DNA of 61,323 nt, taken from assembly GCA_032718475.1 (NCBI GenBank), contig JAUCBJ010002117.1, positions 1-61,323 of the forward strand, given 5' to 3'. The notes under the pieces are model-generated. The model saw only the letters and a list, made by a program, of their open reading frames with translations. It did not search any database and was not told where the DNA came from. The position numbers were made by a program, and so were the translations under genes. The DNA is from Nemertoderma westbladi (lineage: Eukaryota; Xenacoelomorpha; Nemertodermatida; Nemertodermatidae). Below are positions 1 through 10,228 of the stretch, piece by piece (the first letter of the stretch is position 1; every line of letters begins with the position of its first letter).

Positions 1-502
1 ATGGATAAAATAAGGGGAGGGGAAATGAATGAATCATTTACTTCGAGTATATGTGGTTACAAATATCAGCAGAAATAAAGTGTTATATCAAAGTAAAAGA
101 AATGGGACGAATGAAAAGGCGTGCAAGTGAGTGGACGGGAGCGGGCGAGCGAGCGAGCGAGCGAGCGAGCGAGCGAGCGAGCGGTAAAAAACAATTTGTG
201 ACAACCGGTGGAGAAAATAGGAAGACTGACGAAATTGCTCAGAATGAAGTATTAGTATATAATGGTAAATTATTACATCGCGAGGTGATAACAGGAGGTC
301 AAGATGCTGAATGGAGGGGGTCAGGCCTAAAACATGAGGTTTGCATTGATGTAACACATGACAGGCATACTAGGGCTAACAAATTAGTAGATTCGACCAA
401 TGAATGTGCAGAGATTCAATAATTCTGTTTGAGGTTGATGGGCGTTGTGAAGGGTTATATTATTAATTATATAATATAATGTCAGTATATATCGAGAGGG
501 GG
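1..502. other. No gene seen; GAGC microsatellite
   Basis: The stretch holds a (GAGC)n microsatellite at about 146-182, which gives an ORF with an ERAS-type repeat. I see no convincing exon or conserved protein. The 123-codon open frame at 51-422 has no recognisable domain and is probably chance. Confidence 0.5.
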
Positions 503-758
503 GTGGTTATATGAGTGAACATGTGGCATCCCGCTTTCACCTGGGGCCACTTACAGTACTTGATAATGTTAGTGGGACTGAGGGGGGGTTTATTATATGA
601 ATGAAATGTGGAATCCCGCTGTAACCCGAGTCCACGTACTGTACAAAATGATCATGTTAGTAAGACAAGACTTGGGGGGTTTATTATATGAATGAAATGT
701 GGAATCCCGCTGTAACCCGAGTCCACGTACTGTACGAAATGATCATGTTAGTAAGATG
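503..758. repeat. Three copies of an ~88-bp tandem repeat
   Basis: Two close copies (about 586-674 and 675-758) share a block containing GGAATCCCGCTGTAACCC and a tail AAATGATCATGTTAGTAAG. A more diverged first copy (about 503-585) has TGGCATCCCGCTTTCACC and TTGATAATGTTAGTGGGA. Nothing coding is visible. The following bases to 1062 show no feature. Confidence 0.7.
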
Positions 759-1062
759 GATGGGTGTGTCGTACGTATTTTGATGATTTAAATGGTCAGA
801 TTATATTGAGGGTGCCGCACCAAGTCAAGGAATTTTGTTAGTTTCTGCTATAGATAGACTGGTCAATCTACGGGAATGAAAGTCTAGTTTTTCGGTATGT
901 GTGTGTACAAGTATGCAAACATGCGAACCTTTTGATTAAAATACCGGCGACAACAATGACATAATTTGGGGACGAAGTGAGTATTACAATTTTGGGACAA
1001 AACGATAAATACATAACTGAGGCGAAAATAAGAGAGGACAGGGCGTCAAGTACTAACACAAT

Positions 1063-1310
1063 CAACTCACGTGTAGAGTTAGTAAGAAAGTGAAAGTAAT
1101 TGAGAGGGTGAGGTCAAGTACTAGCACTAACAACTCGCGATCGGAGTTAGTAAGAAAGTGAAAGTAATTGAGAGGGTGAGGTCGAGTACTACCACAATCA
1201 ACTCACGTGTGGAGTTAGTAAGAAAGTGAAAGTAATTGAGAGGATGAGGTCAAGTACTAGCACTAACAACTCGCGATCGGAGTTAGTAAGAAAGTGAAAG
1301 TAATTAACAC
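1063..1310. repeat. 68-bp tandem repeat in dimeric order
   Basis: Four units begin at 1063, 1131, 1199 and 1267, exactly 68 bp apart. Units 1 and 3 begin CAACTCACGTGT and units 2 and 4 begin CAACTCGCGATCGG, so the higher-order unit is a 136-bp dimer. All share a core of GGAGTTAGTAAGAAAGTG. Confidence 0.85.
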
Positions 1311-1350
1311 AGAGTGAGAGAGAGAGTGAGTGAGAGAGAGAGAGAGAGAG
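1311..1350. repeat. (GA)n microsatellite
   Basis: A run of GAGAGA with occasional GAGT lies directly after the 68-bp repeat. Confidence 0.85.
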
Positions 1351-1447
1351 AAATCGATTAAAGGCGGGTAAAGCGAGTGAGGTAAAGTAAATCGAGTGAT
1401 ATAAAGTGAATGTTAAAGGAAATGTTAGAGCGTTGGTTGACAGGCAC

Positions 1448-1600
1448 CCCTAAACATCAGCTGGAGACAACACATGATAAATGCCGATCTTTATGGTACA
1501 ATACCGCCTGTATCAACCACCCTCCGTGAACGCAGATTAAGATTCAGTGGGCACTGCTGGAGAAGTAAACATGAGGTCATACCAGATCTACTTTTCCGGT
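1448..1600 (+). pseudogene. LINE reverse transcriptase C-terminal fragment
   Basis: The translated piece (SWRQH, LYGTIPPVSTTLR, RRLRFSGHCWR, then IPDLLF) matches the C-terminal part of the LINE ORF at 56290-56846. It is a short, broken copy with no start and no flanking LINE sequence. Sequence on either side is unrelated, so this is old retroelement debris. Confidence 0.75.
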
Positions 1601-1923
1601 CACGTATTTAATACGAAGGTAGCAAATATAATAAATAATCCGAGTGTTGATGGTTTTTCATTGAAATACAGGTATAGAGTTTTACGCAGGTTAGACACTT
1701 TAGTATCCCGGGACAAGTTCTACAATCACTGATGTCTGTCGCAACCCCTGTTGCATGTCCAGCAAATTAAGTCCTACGATGGTATCCAACATTTAATTAA
1801 ATAAAATCATTATCTTTCAATTTTTGAATAATATTGTGCTTCGCGCCTTATAAACAACACTTCCTACTACTACCTTCGGCATGCTGCATTTCAGCTGCAT
1901 TATATATATATATTACATATATA

Positions 1924-2798
1924 TTATGGATGCTGTGCCGGCTTGTCGACGACAAAATTGCACCGCCACAACTCCCTATCACACATGACATTTGCTAGAT
2001 CATCTGCATCCTCATGGTCAGTGTCCTTTAAGATGCATCTCAAGAAAGTCATGGGCTGTCCACCATGCTTATTCACTCCATGAGACCGCCAAAGCACAAG
2101 ATTATGCACTGGCTGGTCCTCACGGCGAAAGCAATGTCCTACAACGCGGAGACGGCTCTGTTATAGTGTCAAGATTGGGGGAACCAATGAGACACCTCCA
2201 ATATTATGGTGTCTGGTTGGCTATTTCTGCATTGTACTTGACACAGTGAACCCGGCGTAACATTCTTGTGAATGTACCATCCAGAGATTAGATGTCCTCG
2301 GCAGTTAGAGCCCAACATCCCATAGAGTAGTGCTGGAAATACTGCTGCTCTAAATATTCGGACCTTAAGTTTCCGAATATTTTTCTGTGACTTCCAAATC
2401 ATGGAAAGCCTATTCAAGGCTGCCCATGCCTTTCCCTTACGTGTTCGAAGGTCCTCACCTGACTTCCGGATCCATGATCCCAGGTAACAGAAGTTGTCCA
2501 CATGCTCAAGCATACCATCCTTTGAGCTTATGCTCATCCGGTCAGAGACTTGCTGAGGACTTTCAAAGTTAACTGTCAAAATTTTGGTCTTTTTGGAGTT
2601 AATAAAAAGACCAACACTAGAAGCAGCCTGTTCTAATGAGCTGAGGAGCCGTAGGGCTCCCTCTTGTGATTCTGAGAGTACTCCTAAGTCATCAGCAAAG
2701 TCTAGATCAGTTAGGTACCTGGCAGGATTTCCTCGACTTCTGGAGCCAATAGGAGGAGTTACCATCACCCCATCATCATTATGATGATATAAGGACAT
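1924..2798 (-). pseudogene. Non-LTR retrotransposon RT fragment, frameshifted
   Basis: Read on the - strand from 2798, the first part contains DLDFADDLGVLS (the RT catalytic FADD box), GLFINSKKTKIL, then CYLGSWIRKSGEDLR and AWAALNRLSMIWKS, all typical of the palm and thumb of LINE reverse transcriptases. The frame then decays. After a shift the C-terminal LINE region reappears at about 1924-2200 (RRLRCVGHCFRREDQP, then HNLVLWRS, ending near DRELWR). A (TA)n tract at about 1900-1925 sits at the element's 3' side. The copy has stops and frameshifts and lacks the 5' RT and endonuclease. Its subfamily differs from the 56290-56846 copy. Confidence 0.85.
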
Positions 2799-3307
2799 GC
2801 GTAGAACCCTAACACTTAGAATGGGTCTGTGTCACCGTCAACAGTAGACACTTCATAAAGTAACTACTGTTTTATATTAACGTGATTTTTAGATTTATTT
2901 GGCCAATGAGAGAACGCTAAAGGACCTAGGCATTATCACGTCAAACTGTATGGGGTCGTTGTGAATTTGATGGTCCGAATCATCCAATTAGAATCTGATG
3001 TGGATTTACCGTTCGGAAACTTCACGGTTTAATCGCAGCAGTCGGACGACTTCTCACGGCAAATTCACGGTTTATCCTCGAAAAATCTTCAACTTATTCA
3101 CTGCAAAGCTTACCGCTTAATCATAATCATGGCTAATCCTGACTTATTTACTATAATTCCTGTGGTTTATTCACGATAAATATTTTGCCGTGCGACAATC
3201 CACAGCTTACTCACGAAGTATCACGCCTGTAGGTTTATATTTGGTGTGTATTTGTTGTACATTTGGCCCCTGTAGGTTAAAACTTAGCAGTTGGTAATTA
3301 TTTCCAG
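2799..3307. other. Intronic or intergenic, no gene seen
   Basis: Lies between the LINE fragment and the first recognised host exon. There are loosely repeated TTCACGGTTTA-like words at about 3020-3180 but no exon with matching splice phase that I can support. Confidence 0.4.
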
Positions 3308-3401
3308 GAACTAAAAGAAATCAACCTTGATTCATTGGTTCGCTTTGAAGTCACCGCCAAATTTCCCATTATCCAGGCCCATCTCGCGTGGGCTCAACCG
3401 G
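3308..3401 (+). CDS. Host membrane protein, exon (first seen)
   Basis: Acceptor TTATTTCCAG ends at 3307; donor G|GTTAGT follows 3401. In phase 0 it encodes 31 residues starting ELKEINLDSLVRFEV and containing AHLAWAQP, with a beta-strand-like pattern. It ends in phase 1, which fits the next exon. Upstream exons must exist but were not found. Confidence 0.7.
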
Positions 3402-4307
3402 GTTAGTATTTTACTTAATTTACTGCGTAAATATTCGAACATTATTAATTAAAATATTATTTAAGCGAAAAAAAGGTTTGTATTATTTTATGACAACAAG
3501 GAACGAAACGTAATCAAGGACCTCGGCTTGTCAGCTGTCACATTTTTTGATAATGGTTTTCAGGTAGAAAACTGGGCCAAAAGCGTTCCAGGATCGGGAC
3601 AGATATTTCAAAAGTTACAGATATTCTGCGTATTTCGAAAATTTCCTCATTAAACCATTTTAATTAAATATCATTATCATTATATTTGCAAATTAATCGA
3701 AAAATCAAAATCGTACAAGGTAATGTAGTATGTATCAAGGCCATCGTAATTACGATGTATTACAATGGCCTTCTTGGTAGTATCTATGAATCAGATGTAA
3801 ATAAATGTTGCCCAGCTACGCAGGTGCCTGATGCTCTATTGTACTAGAGGATACGATCCTCCAGATAGTCCCACTACAACAAATAATAATCATATTACCC
3901 CCAACATAGGACTACCACTACTATTGTTGGCCTAGAAGCCACTATCTACTAACCACTATCTCAATTTCATTTCTGTCTTACTGTCGGTCGGACGGTTGGT
4001 CTGTCTGTCTGTCTGTAGATTTGATCTTTGAAAGATTTATGTTCTCCAATCTGCCGTTAGAACCCGCGGTCAATCTTATTGAAATCGCTTGCTACTTCCG
4101 CTCGCGGCCCTGGGATTTAAGTGATTTCTGGGCGAGCGGTAAATTAAGCTTTTTTTATTTACCGTACAATAAATAGTTATAATGGGGAAGTTTTAAAAAT
4201 GTTTTTAATTATTTTATTTTTATAGCACACCTACTACTTTAAATTTATGGATATATATATATATTTTTTAGATATATTTATATTTAGATATATATTTATT
4301 ATTGTAG
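3402..4307 (+). other. Intron; hairpin and short repeats
   Basis: The intron holds an imperfect inverted repeat at 3737-3772 (arms AAGGCCAT and ATGGCCTT around an AT-rich centre), a short GTCT run near 4000 and an AT-rich (TA)n tract at 4247-4300 just before the acceptor. No other exon is needed, because the phases of the flanking exons match directly. Confidence 0.6.
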
Positions 4308-4424
4308 ATAAACTGGTGTTGGGACCGGTACATTGCGCCCTAGAGTTTTGGGCTGATGGTCATCACAAACTTAAGTATTTCACATTCAGTGTAAACAACT
4401 CTGCGAACGATCCAACCGATATAG
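4308..4424 (+). CDS. Host membrane protein, ectodomain exon
   Basis: Acceptor TTATTATTGTAG ends at 4307; donor ATAG|GTAAGT follows 4424. It is a symmetric phase 1-1 exon encoding DKLVLGPVHCALEFWADG and a continuation containing FTFSVNNSANDP. NNS is a glycosylation sequon. Its last G joins AT of the next exon to make an Asp codon. Confidence 0.75.
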
Positions 4425-4446
4425 GTAAGTTGTGAAATACTGTACG

Positions 4447-4506
4447 CCTACAGTATAACGGTTCTTTATATCCCGCCCTACAGTATAACGGTTCTTTATA
4501 TCCCAC
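4447..4506. repeat. 30-bp direct duplication in intron
   Basis: Two tandem copies of a 30-bp word beginning CCTACAGTATAACGG lie 23 bp downstream of the donor at 4425. The rest of this intron, to 5086, shows no feature. Confidence 0.85.
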
Positions 4507-5086
4507 CTTACTTTTATCTCTCTAGGGCAATAAATAACATTCTAAAATACTCAAAGATCGCCAATATTTCGTATATAAAGGCAATTGTTTTATGAATATA
4601 ATACTTTATGCAGAAATTCAAACCTTCTTAGACACTTAGTCTAATATGTCCCACGGACTACAAGTCCGGAATACAGATTGATCTTTATTCCTACGAATAC
4701 GTAGAAAAGAAACAAAGGGAACTTATTTTCTTAAAAATATCGGGTTTTTACCTTCCGATACATTTAATGGATAAGAGCTGATTTATATTCCTAAAAGTTG
4801 CAGAACTACCTGTGTGGTGTGCTAATACCGCTGTTAAAACATGATATCCTAATCGTCGGTAACTGAAATCGGTTGTTTTTCCTGGTACTTCGGCATACTG
4901 GTACGTCAGACACACCACCTAACGTTACTTACTACAAGGAGCGTGGAGTTACTATGAATCCGATGCGATGAAGGGTGCCGCTACCGGTACAACAGTTCAA
5001 TGCCAACAAAGGGGAGGTGGATATTACGGATCCCGGGAGGGGACATGACAAAAATCAGCATATATTATATATTAATTGGTTTACAG

Positions 5087-5193
5087 ATGTAACTTTTAAC
5101 ATGACGTACAACGCTTCCTTACTACCGACATCCGTACAATGTTTCGTTGATGTCTGCAGTAATTCTACAGCCTATGGAAATCCATACTTACCT
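5087..5193 (+). CDS. Host membrane protein, exon feeding the donor array
   Basis: Acceptor TTGGTTTACAG ends at 5086. The exon reads in phase 1 to 0 and encodes VTFNMTYNASLLPTS, then VQCFVDVCSNSTAYGNPYLP, with two Cys and three glycosylation sequons. The nearest donor is CCT|GTAAGT at 5194. Its last 27 bases (TAYGNPYLP) closely resemble the TTYGLPYLKP part of the 42-bp unit that follows, with one codon less. Any GTAAGT in the array up to 8502 could replace this donor without changing frame, so the exon's 3' end is not fixed by sequence alone. Confidence 0.72.
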
Positions 5194-8100
5194 GTAAGTT
5201 ATTATACAACCTATGGACTGCCATACTTAAAGCCTGTAAGTTATTATACAACCTATGGACTGCCATACTTAAATCCCGTAAGTTATTATACAACCTATGG
5301 ACTGCCATACTTACAGCTTGTAAGTTATTATACAACCTATGGACTGCCATACTTAAAGCCTGTAAGTTATTATACAACCTATGGACTGCCATACTTAAAT
5401 CCCGTAAGTTATTATACAACCTATGGACTGCCATACTTAAAGCCTGTAAGTTATTATACAACCTATGGACTGCCATACTTAAATCCCGTAAGTTATTATA
5501 CAACCTATGGACTGCCATACTTAAAGCCTGTAAGTTATTATACAACCTATGGACTGCCATACTTAAATCCCGTAAGTTATTATACAACCTATGGACTGCC
5601 ATACTTACAGCTTGTAAGTTATTATACAACCTATGGACTGCCATACTTAAAGCCTGTAAGTTATTATACAACCTATGGACTGCCATACTTAAATCCCGTA
5701 AGTTATTATACAACCTATGGACTGCCATACTTAAAGCCTGTAAGTTATTATACAACCTATGGACTGCCATACTTAAAGCCTGTAAGTTATTATACAACCT
5801 ATGGACTGCCATACTTAAATCCCGTAAGTTATTATACAACCTATGGACTGCCATACTTAAATCCCGTAAGTTATTATACAACCTATGGACTGCCATACTT
5901 AAAGCCTGTAAGTTATTATACAACCTATGGACTGCCATACTTAAAGCCTGTAAGTTATTATACAACCTATGGACTGCCATACTTAAAGCCTGTAAGTTAT
6001 TATACAACCTATGAACTGCCGTACTTAAATCCCGTAAGTTATTATACAACCTATGGACTGCCATACTTAAATCCCGTAAGTTATTATACAACCTATGGAC
6101 TGCCATACTTAAATCCCGTAAGTTATTATACAACCTATGGACTGCCATACTTACAGCTTGTAAGTTATTATACAACCTATGAACTGCCGTACTTAAATCC
6201 CGTAAGTTATTATACAACCTATGGACTGCCATACTTAAATCCCGTAAGTTATTATACAACCTATGGACTGCCATACTTAAATCCCGTAAGTTATTATACA
6301 ACCTATGGACTGCCATACTTAAATCCCGTAAGTTATTATACAACCTATGGACTGCCATACTTAAATCCCGTAAGTTATTATACAACCTATGGACTGCCAT
6401 ACTTAAATCCCGTAAGTTATTATACAACCTATGGACTGCCATACTTACAGCTTGTAAGTTATTATACAACCTATGAACTGCCGTACTTAAATCCCGTAAG
6501 TTATTATACAACCTATGGACTGCCATACTTAAATCCCGTAAGTTATTATACAACCTATGGACTGCCATACTTAAATCCCGTAAGTTATTATACAACCTAT
6601 GGACTGCCATACTTAAATCCCGTAAGTTATTATACAACCTATGGACTGCCATACTTACAGCTTGTAAGTTATTATACAACCTATGGACTGCCATACTTAA
6701 AGCCTGTAAGTTATTATACAACCTATGGACTGCCATACTTAAATCCCGTAAGTTATTATACAACCTATGGACTGCCATACTTAAAGCCTGTAAGTTATTA
6801 TACAACCTATGGACTGCCATACTTAAATCCCGTAAGTTATTATACAACCTATGGACTGCCATACTTAAATCCCGTAAGTTATTATACAACCTATGGACTG
6901 ACGTACTTAAATCCCGTAAGTTATTATACAACCTATGGACTGCCATACTTAAAGCTTGTAAGTTATTATACAACCTTTGGACTGCCATACTTAAATCCCG
7001 TAAGTTATTATACAACCTATGGACTGCCATACTTAAAGCTTGTAAGTTATTATACAACCTTTGGACTGCCATACTTAAATCCCGTAAGTTATTATACAAC
7101 CTATGGACTGCCATACTTAAAGCCTGTAAGTTATTATACAACCTATGGACTGCCATACTTAAATCCCGTAAGTTATTATACACCCTATGGACTGACGTAC
7201 TTAAATCCCGTAAGTTATTATACAACCTATGGACTGCCATACTTAAAGCTTGTAAGTTATTATACAACCTTTGGACTGCCATACTTAAATCCCGTAAGTT
7301 ATTATACAACCTATGGACTGCCATACTTAAAGCCTGTAAGTTATTATACAACCTATGGACTGCCATACTTAAATCCCGTAAGTTATTATACAACCTATGG
7401 ACTGCCATACTTACAGCTTGTAAGTTATTATACAACCTATGGACTGCCATACTTAAAGCCTGTAAGTTATTATACAACCTATGGACTGCCATACTTAAAT
7501 CCCGTAAGTTATTATACAACCTATGGACTGCCATACTTAAAGCCTGTAAGTTATTATACAACCTATGGACTGCCATACTTAAATCCCGTAAGTTATTATA
7601 CAACCTATGGACTGCCATACTTACAGCTTGTAAGTTATTATACAACCTATGGACTGCCATACTTAAAGCTTGTAAGTTATTATACAACCTTTGGACTGCC
7701 ATACTTAAATCCCGTAAGTTATTATACAACCTATGGACTGCCATACTTAAAGCCTGTAAGTTATTATACAACCTATGGACTGCCATACTTAAATCCCGTA
7801 AGTTATTATACAACCTATGGACTGCCATACTTACAGCTTGTAAGTTATTATACAACCTATGGACTGCCATACTTAAAGCTTGTAAGTTATTATACAACCT
7901 ATGGACTGCCATACTTAAATCCCGTAAGTTATTATACAACCTATGGACTGCCATACTTACAGCTTGTAAGTTATTATACAACCTATGGACTGCCATACTT
8001 AAAGCTTGTAAGTTATTATACAACCTATGGACTGCCATACTTAAAGCTTGTAAGTTATTATACAACCTTTGGACTGCCATACTTAAATCCCGTAAGTTAT

Positions 8101-9215
8101 TATACAACCTATGGACTGCCATACTTAAAGCTTGTAAGTTATTATACAACCTATGGACTGCCATACTTAAATCCCGTAAGTTATTATACAACCTATGAAC
8201 TGCCGTACTTAAATCCCGTAAGTTATTATACAACCTATGGACTGCCATACTTAAAGCTTGTAAGTTATTATACACCCTATGGACTGCCATACTTAAATCC
8301 CGTAAGTTATTATACAAACTATGGACTGCCGTACTTAAATCCCGTAAGTTATTATACAACCTATGGACTGCCATACTTAAATCCCGAAAGTTATTATACA
8401 ACCTATGGACTGCCATACTTAAATCCCGTAAGTTATTATACAACTTATGGACTGCCATACTTAAAGCCTGTAAGTTATTATACAACCTATGGACTGCCAT
8501 AATTAAATCCCGTAAGTTATTATACAACAACCTATGGACTGCCATACTTAAATCCCGTAAGTTATTATACAACCTATGGACTGCCGTACTTAAATCCCGT
8601 AAGTTATTATACAACCTATGGACTGCCATACTTAAAGCTTGTAAGTTATTATACAACCTATGGACTGCCATACTTAAAGCTTGTAAGTTATTATACAACC
8701 TATGGACTGCCATACTTAAATCCCGTAAGTTATTATACAACCTATGAACTGCCGTACTTAAATCCCGTAAGTTATTATACAACCTATGGACTGCCATACT
8801 TAAAGCTTGTAAGTTATTATACACCCTATGGACTGCCATACTTAAATCCCGTAAGTTATTATACAACCTATGGACTGCCGTACTTAAATCCCGTAAGTTA
8901 TTATACAACCTATGGACTGCCATACTTAACTCCCGAAAGTTATTATACAACCTATGGACTGCCATACTTAAATCCCGTAAGTTATTATACAACTTATGGA
9001 CTGCCATACTTAAAGCCTGTAAGTTATTATACAACCTATGGAATGCCATATCCAAAGCCTGTAAGTTATACAACCTATGGACTACCATACTTAACGCCTG
9101 TAATATATGTTATATAACCTATCGTGTGCCATATTTAAAGCCTGTAAGTTATACAACCTATGGACTGCCATAATTAAAGCCTAAAAGTTAGTCTACAGCC
9201 ATTGCCATATTTGCA
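5194..9215 (+). repeat. 42-bp array, each unit with a GTAAGT splice donor
   Basis: About 92 head-to-tail units of 42 bp run from 5194 to about 9075, with decayed units to about 9215. Each unit has GTAAGTTATTATACAACC, then TATGGACTGCCATACTTA, then a variable hexamer (AAGCCT, AATCCC, CAGCTT or AAGCTT). Read in the exon's frame it encodes 14-residue units VSYYTTYGLPYL plus KP, NP, QL or KL. The frame is open until a TAA near 8502. The donor GT is lost in two units (GAAAGT at about 8386 and 8935). The unit looks like 30 bp of exon end fused to the first 12 bp of intron. Both strands show long open frames because 42 is divisible by three and the units lack stops. Confidence 0.9.
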
Positions 9216-9315
9216 TTAAACATTCCGGCCTATAATTTCCTATAATTTTATGAATGCCATAGATTAGTTTATATTACATAATTATTTATTTTATAATCAA
9301 ATGGATTTATTGCAG

Positions 9316-9406
9316 TGCAGTACCAACAACAAACACCACGCAGTGCCTCACTCGAGTAAAATAGACACAAGAAAACATGTATTTGATGATGATGATCTTA
9401 TTGAAG
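9316..9406 (+). CDS. Host membrane protein, juxtamembrane acidic exon
   Basis: Acceptor GGATTTATTGCAG ends at 9315; donor GAAG|GTTTGT follows 9406. Phase 0 to 1. It encodes CSTNNKHHAVPHSSK, then IDTRKHVFDDDDLIE: one Cys, a basic pair and an Asp run, likely stalk. An alternative acceptor AG lies 5 bp downstream and would break the phase. Confidence 0.72.
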
Positions 9407-9635
9407 GTTTGTTTAATTAAATGAATAATTATTAATGCCATTCAATAAATTATTATTTATTCATTATTAAGAGTTTTTAATACAATTATTGTATTGAAAT
9501 ATTTTCACGCTCTTCTAGAATATATTTTTCAAAACAAACTGATTATGTGAGAGCAGCTGTATCTGTTCTGCCGTTCCTTAGTTACCGGATTCCATTAGAT
9601 ATCTTTACGTTTACAGTAATCATTCTTTATCACAG

Positions 9636-9767
9636 CACCATCACAGACCTCGCCGATGCCGCCGTATAAGGAACTCCATATCACTTACTTGGCTATCATT
9701 GGCGTTGGCTCTGTTGTAGTTTGTGGGATATTGTTCATTGTTATTATTTGTGTATACAAGTGTACAG
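9636..9767 (+). CDS. Host membrane protein, transmembrane exon
   Basis: Acceptor CTTTATCACAG ends at 9635; donor ACAG|GTGAGT follows 9767. It is a symmetric phase 1-1 exon. It encodes PSQTSPMPPYKELHIT followed by a hydrophobic helix (LAIIGVGSVVVCGILF, then IVIICVY) and KC, a typical single-pass segment with a basic cytoplasmic border. Using the later AG at 9643 would bring in a stop, so the earlier acceptor is chosen. Confidence 0.82.
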
Positions 9768-10228
9768 GTGAGTTCATTAGTATGTTATATTATATTCATT
9801 GTAAATGTTATATTTTTTATATATTATATTCGCTTATTTAACTGTACAACTTGATTAATTACGCTGTCCAATTAATTCACGGCAGACAAGCTCCGAATAA
9901 TTTAATATGCAGTATTCGAACGGCATCCCGAAGAAAAATGTGGCAGCACGACACCGGGGGTTCAACCCCCGGTGACGTGCTTCCTCATTTTTTCAATTTC
10001 TGAACAAAACCATTACATTACAACATTCATTATTATAGTTACATTAACTGCTCAACTCAAATGTTTTCTAACCAAAACAATACACCAAAGTCAATAGCCC
10101 ATGTTTCTGTTTGATTCTAGCTCTTAATCAGTTGAATTTTGCGCTGGTTTACACCTGGTGAGGTTTTCAATTTGCCAAGTGTGTTTCAAGTAACAGCCAC
10201 CCCTTGTAAATCCTGGATTCTTGTAAAC
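9768..10228 (+). other. Start of the 28.7-kb intron; strong hairpin
   Basis: No coding signal. At 9947-9979 there is a 14-bp stem (one mismatch) with a 5-base loop TTCAA: left arm CACGACACCGGGGG, right arm CCCCCGGTGACGTG. The loop region reads GGTTCAACCCC, which fits a pol III B box, but there is no A box at the right distance. Confidence 0.6.

Noticed and set aside
5165-9088. 1307-codon open frame on the - strand
   Set aside because: Mirror of the 42-bp array; a stop-free 42-bp unit gives an open frame by arithmetic. No start context or unique sequence supports it.
9947-9979. tRNA gene
   Set aside because: Only a T-arm-like hairpin; no A box, anticodon arm or acceptor stem.
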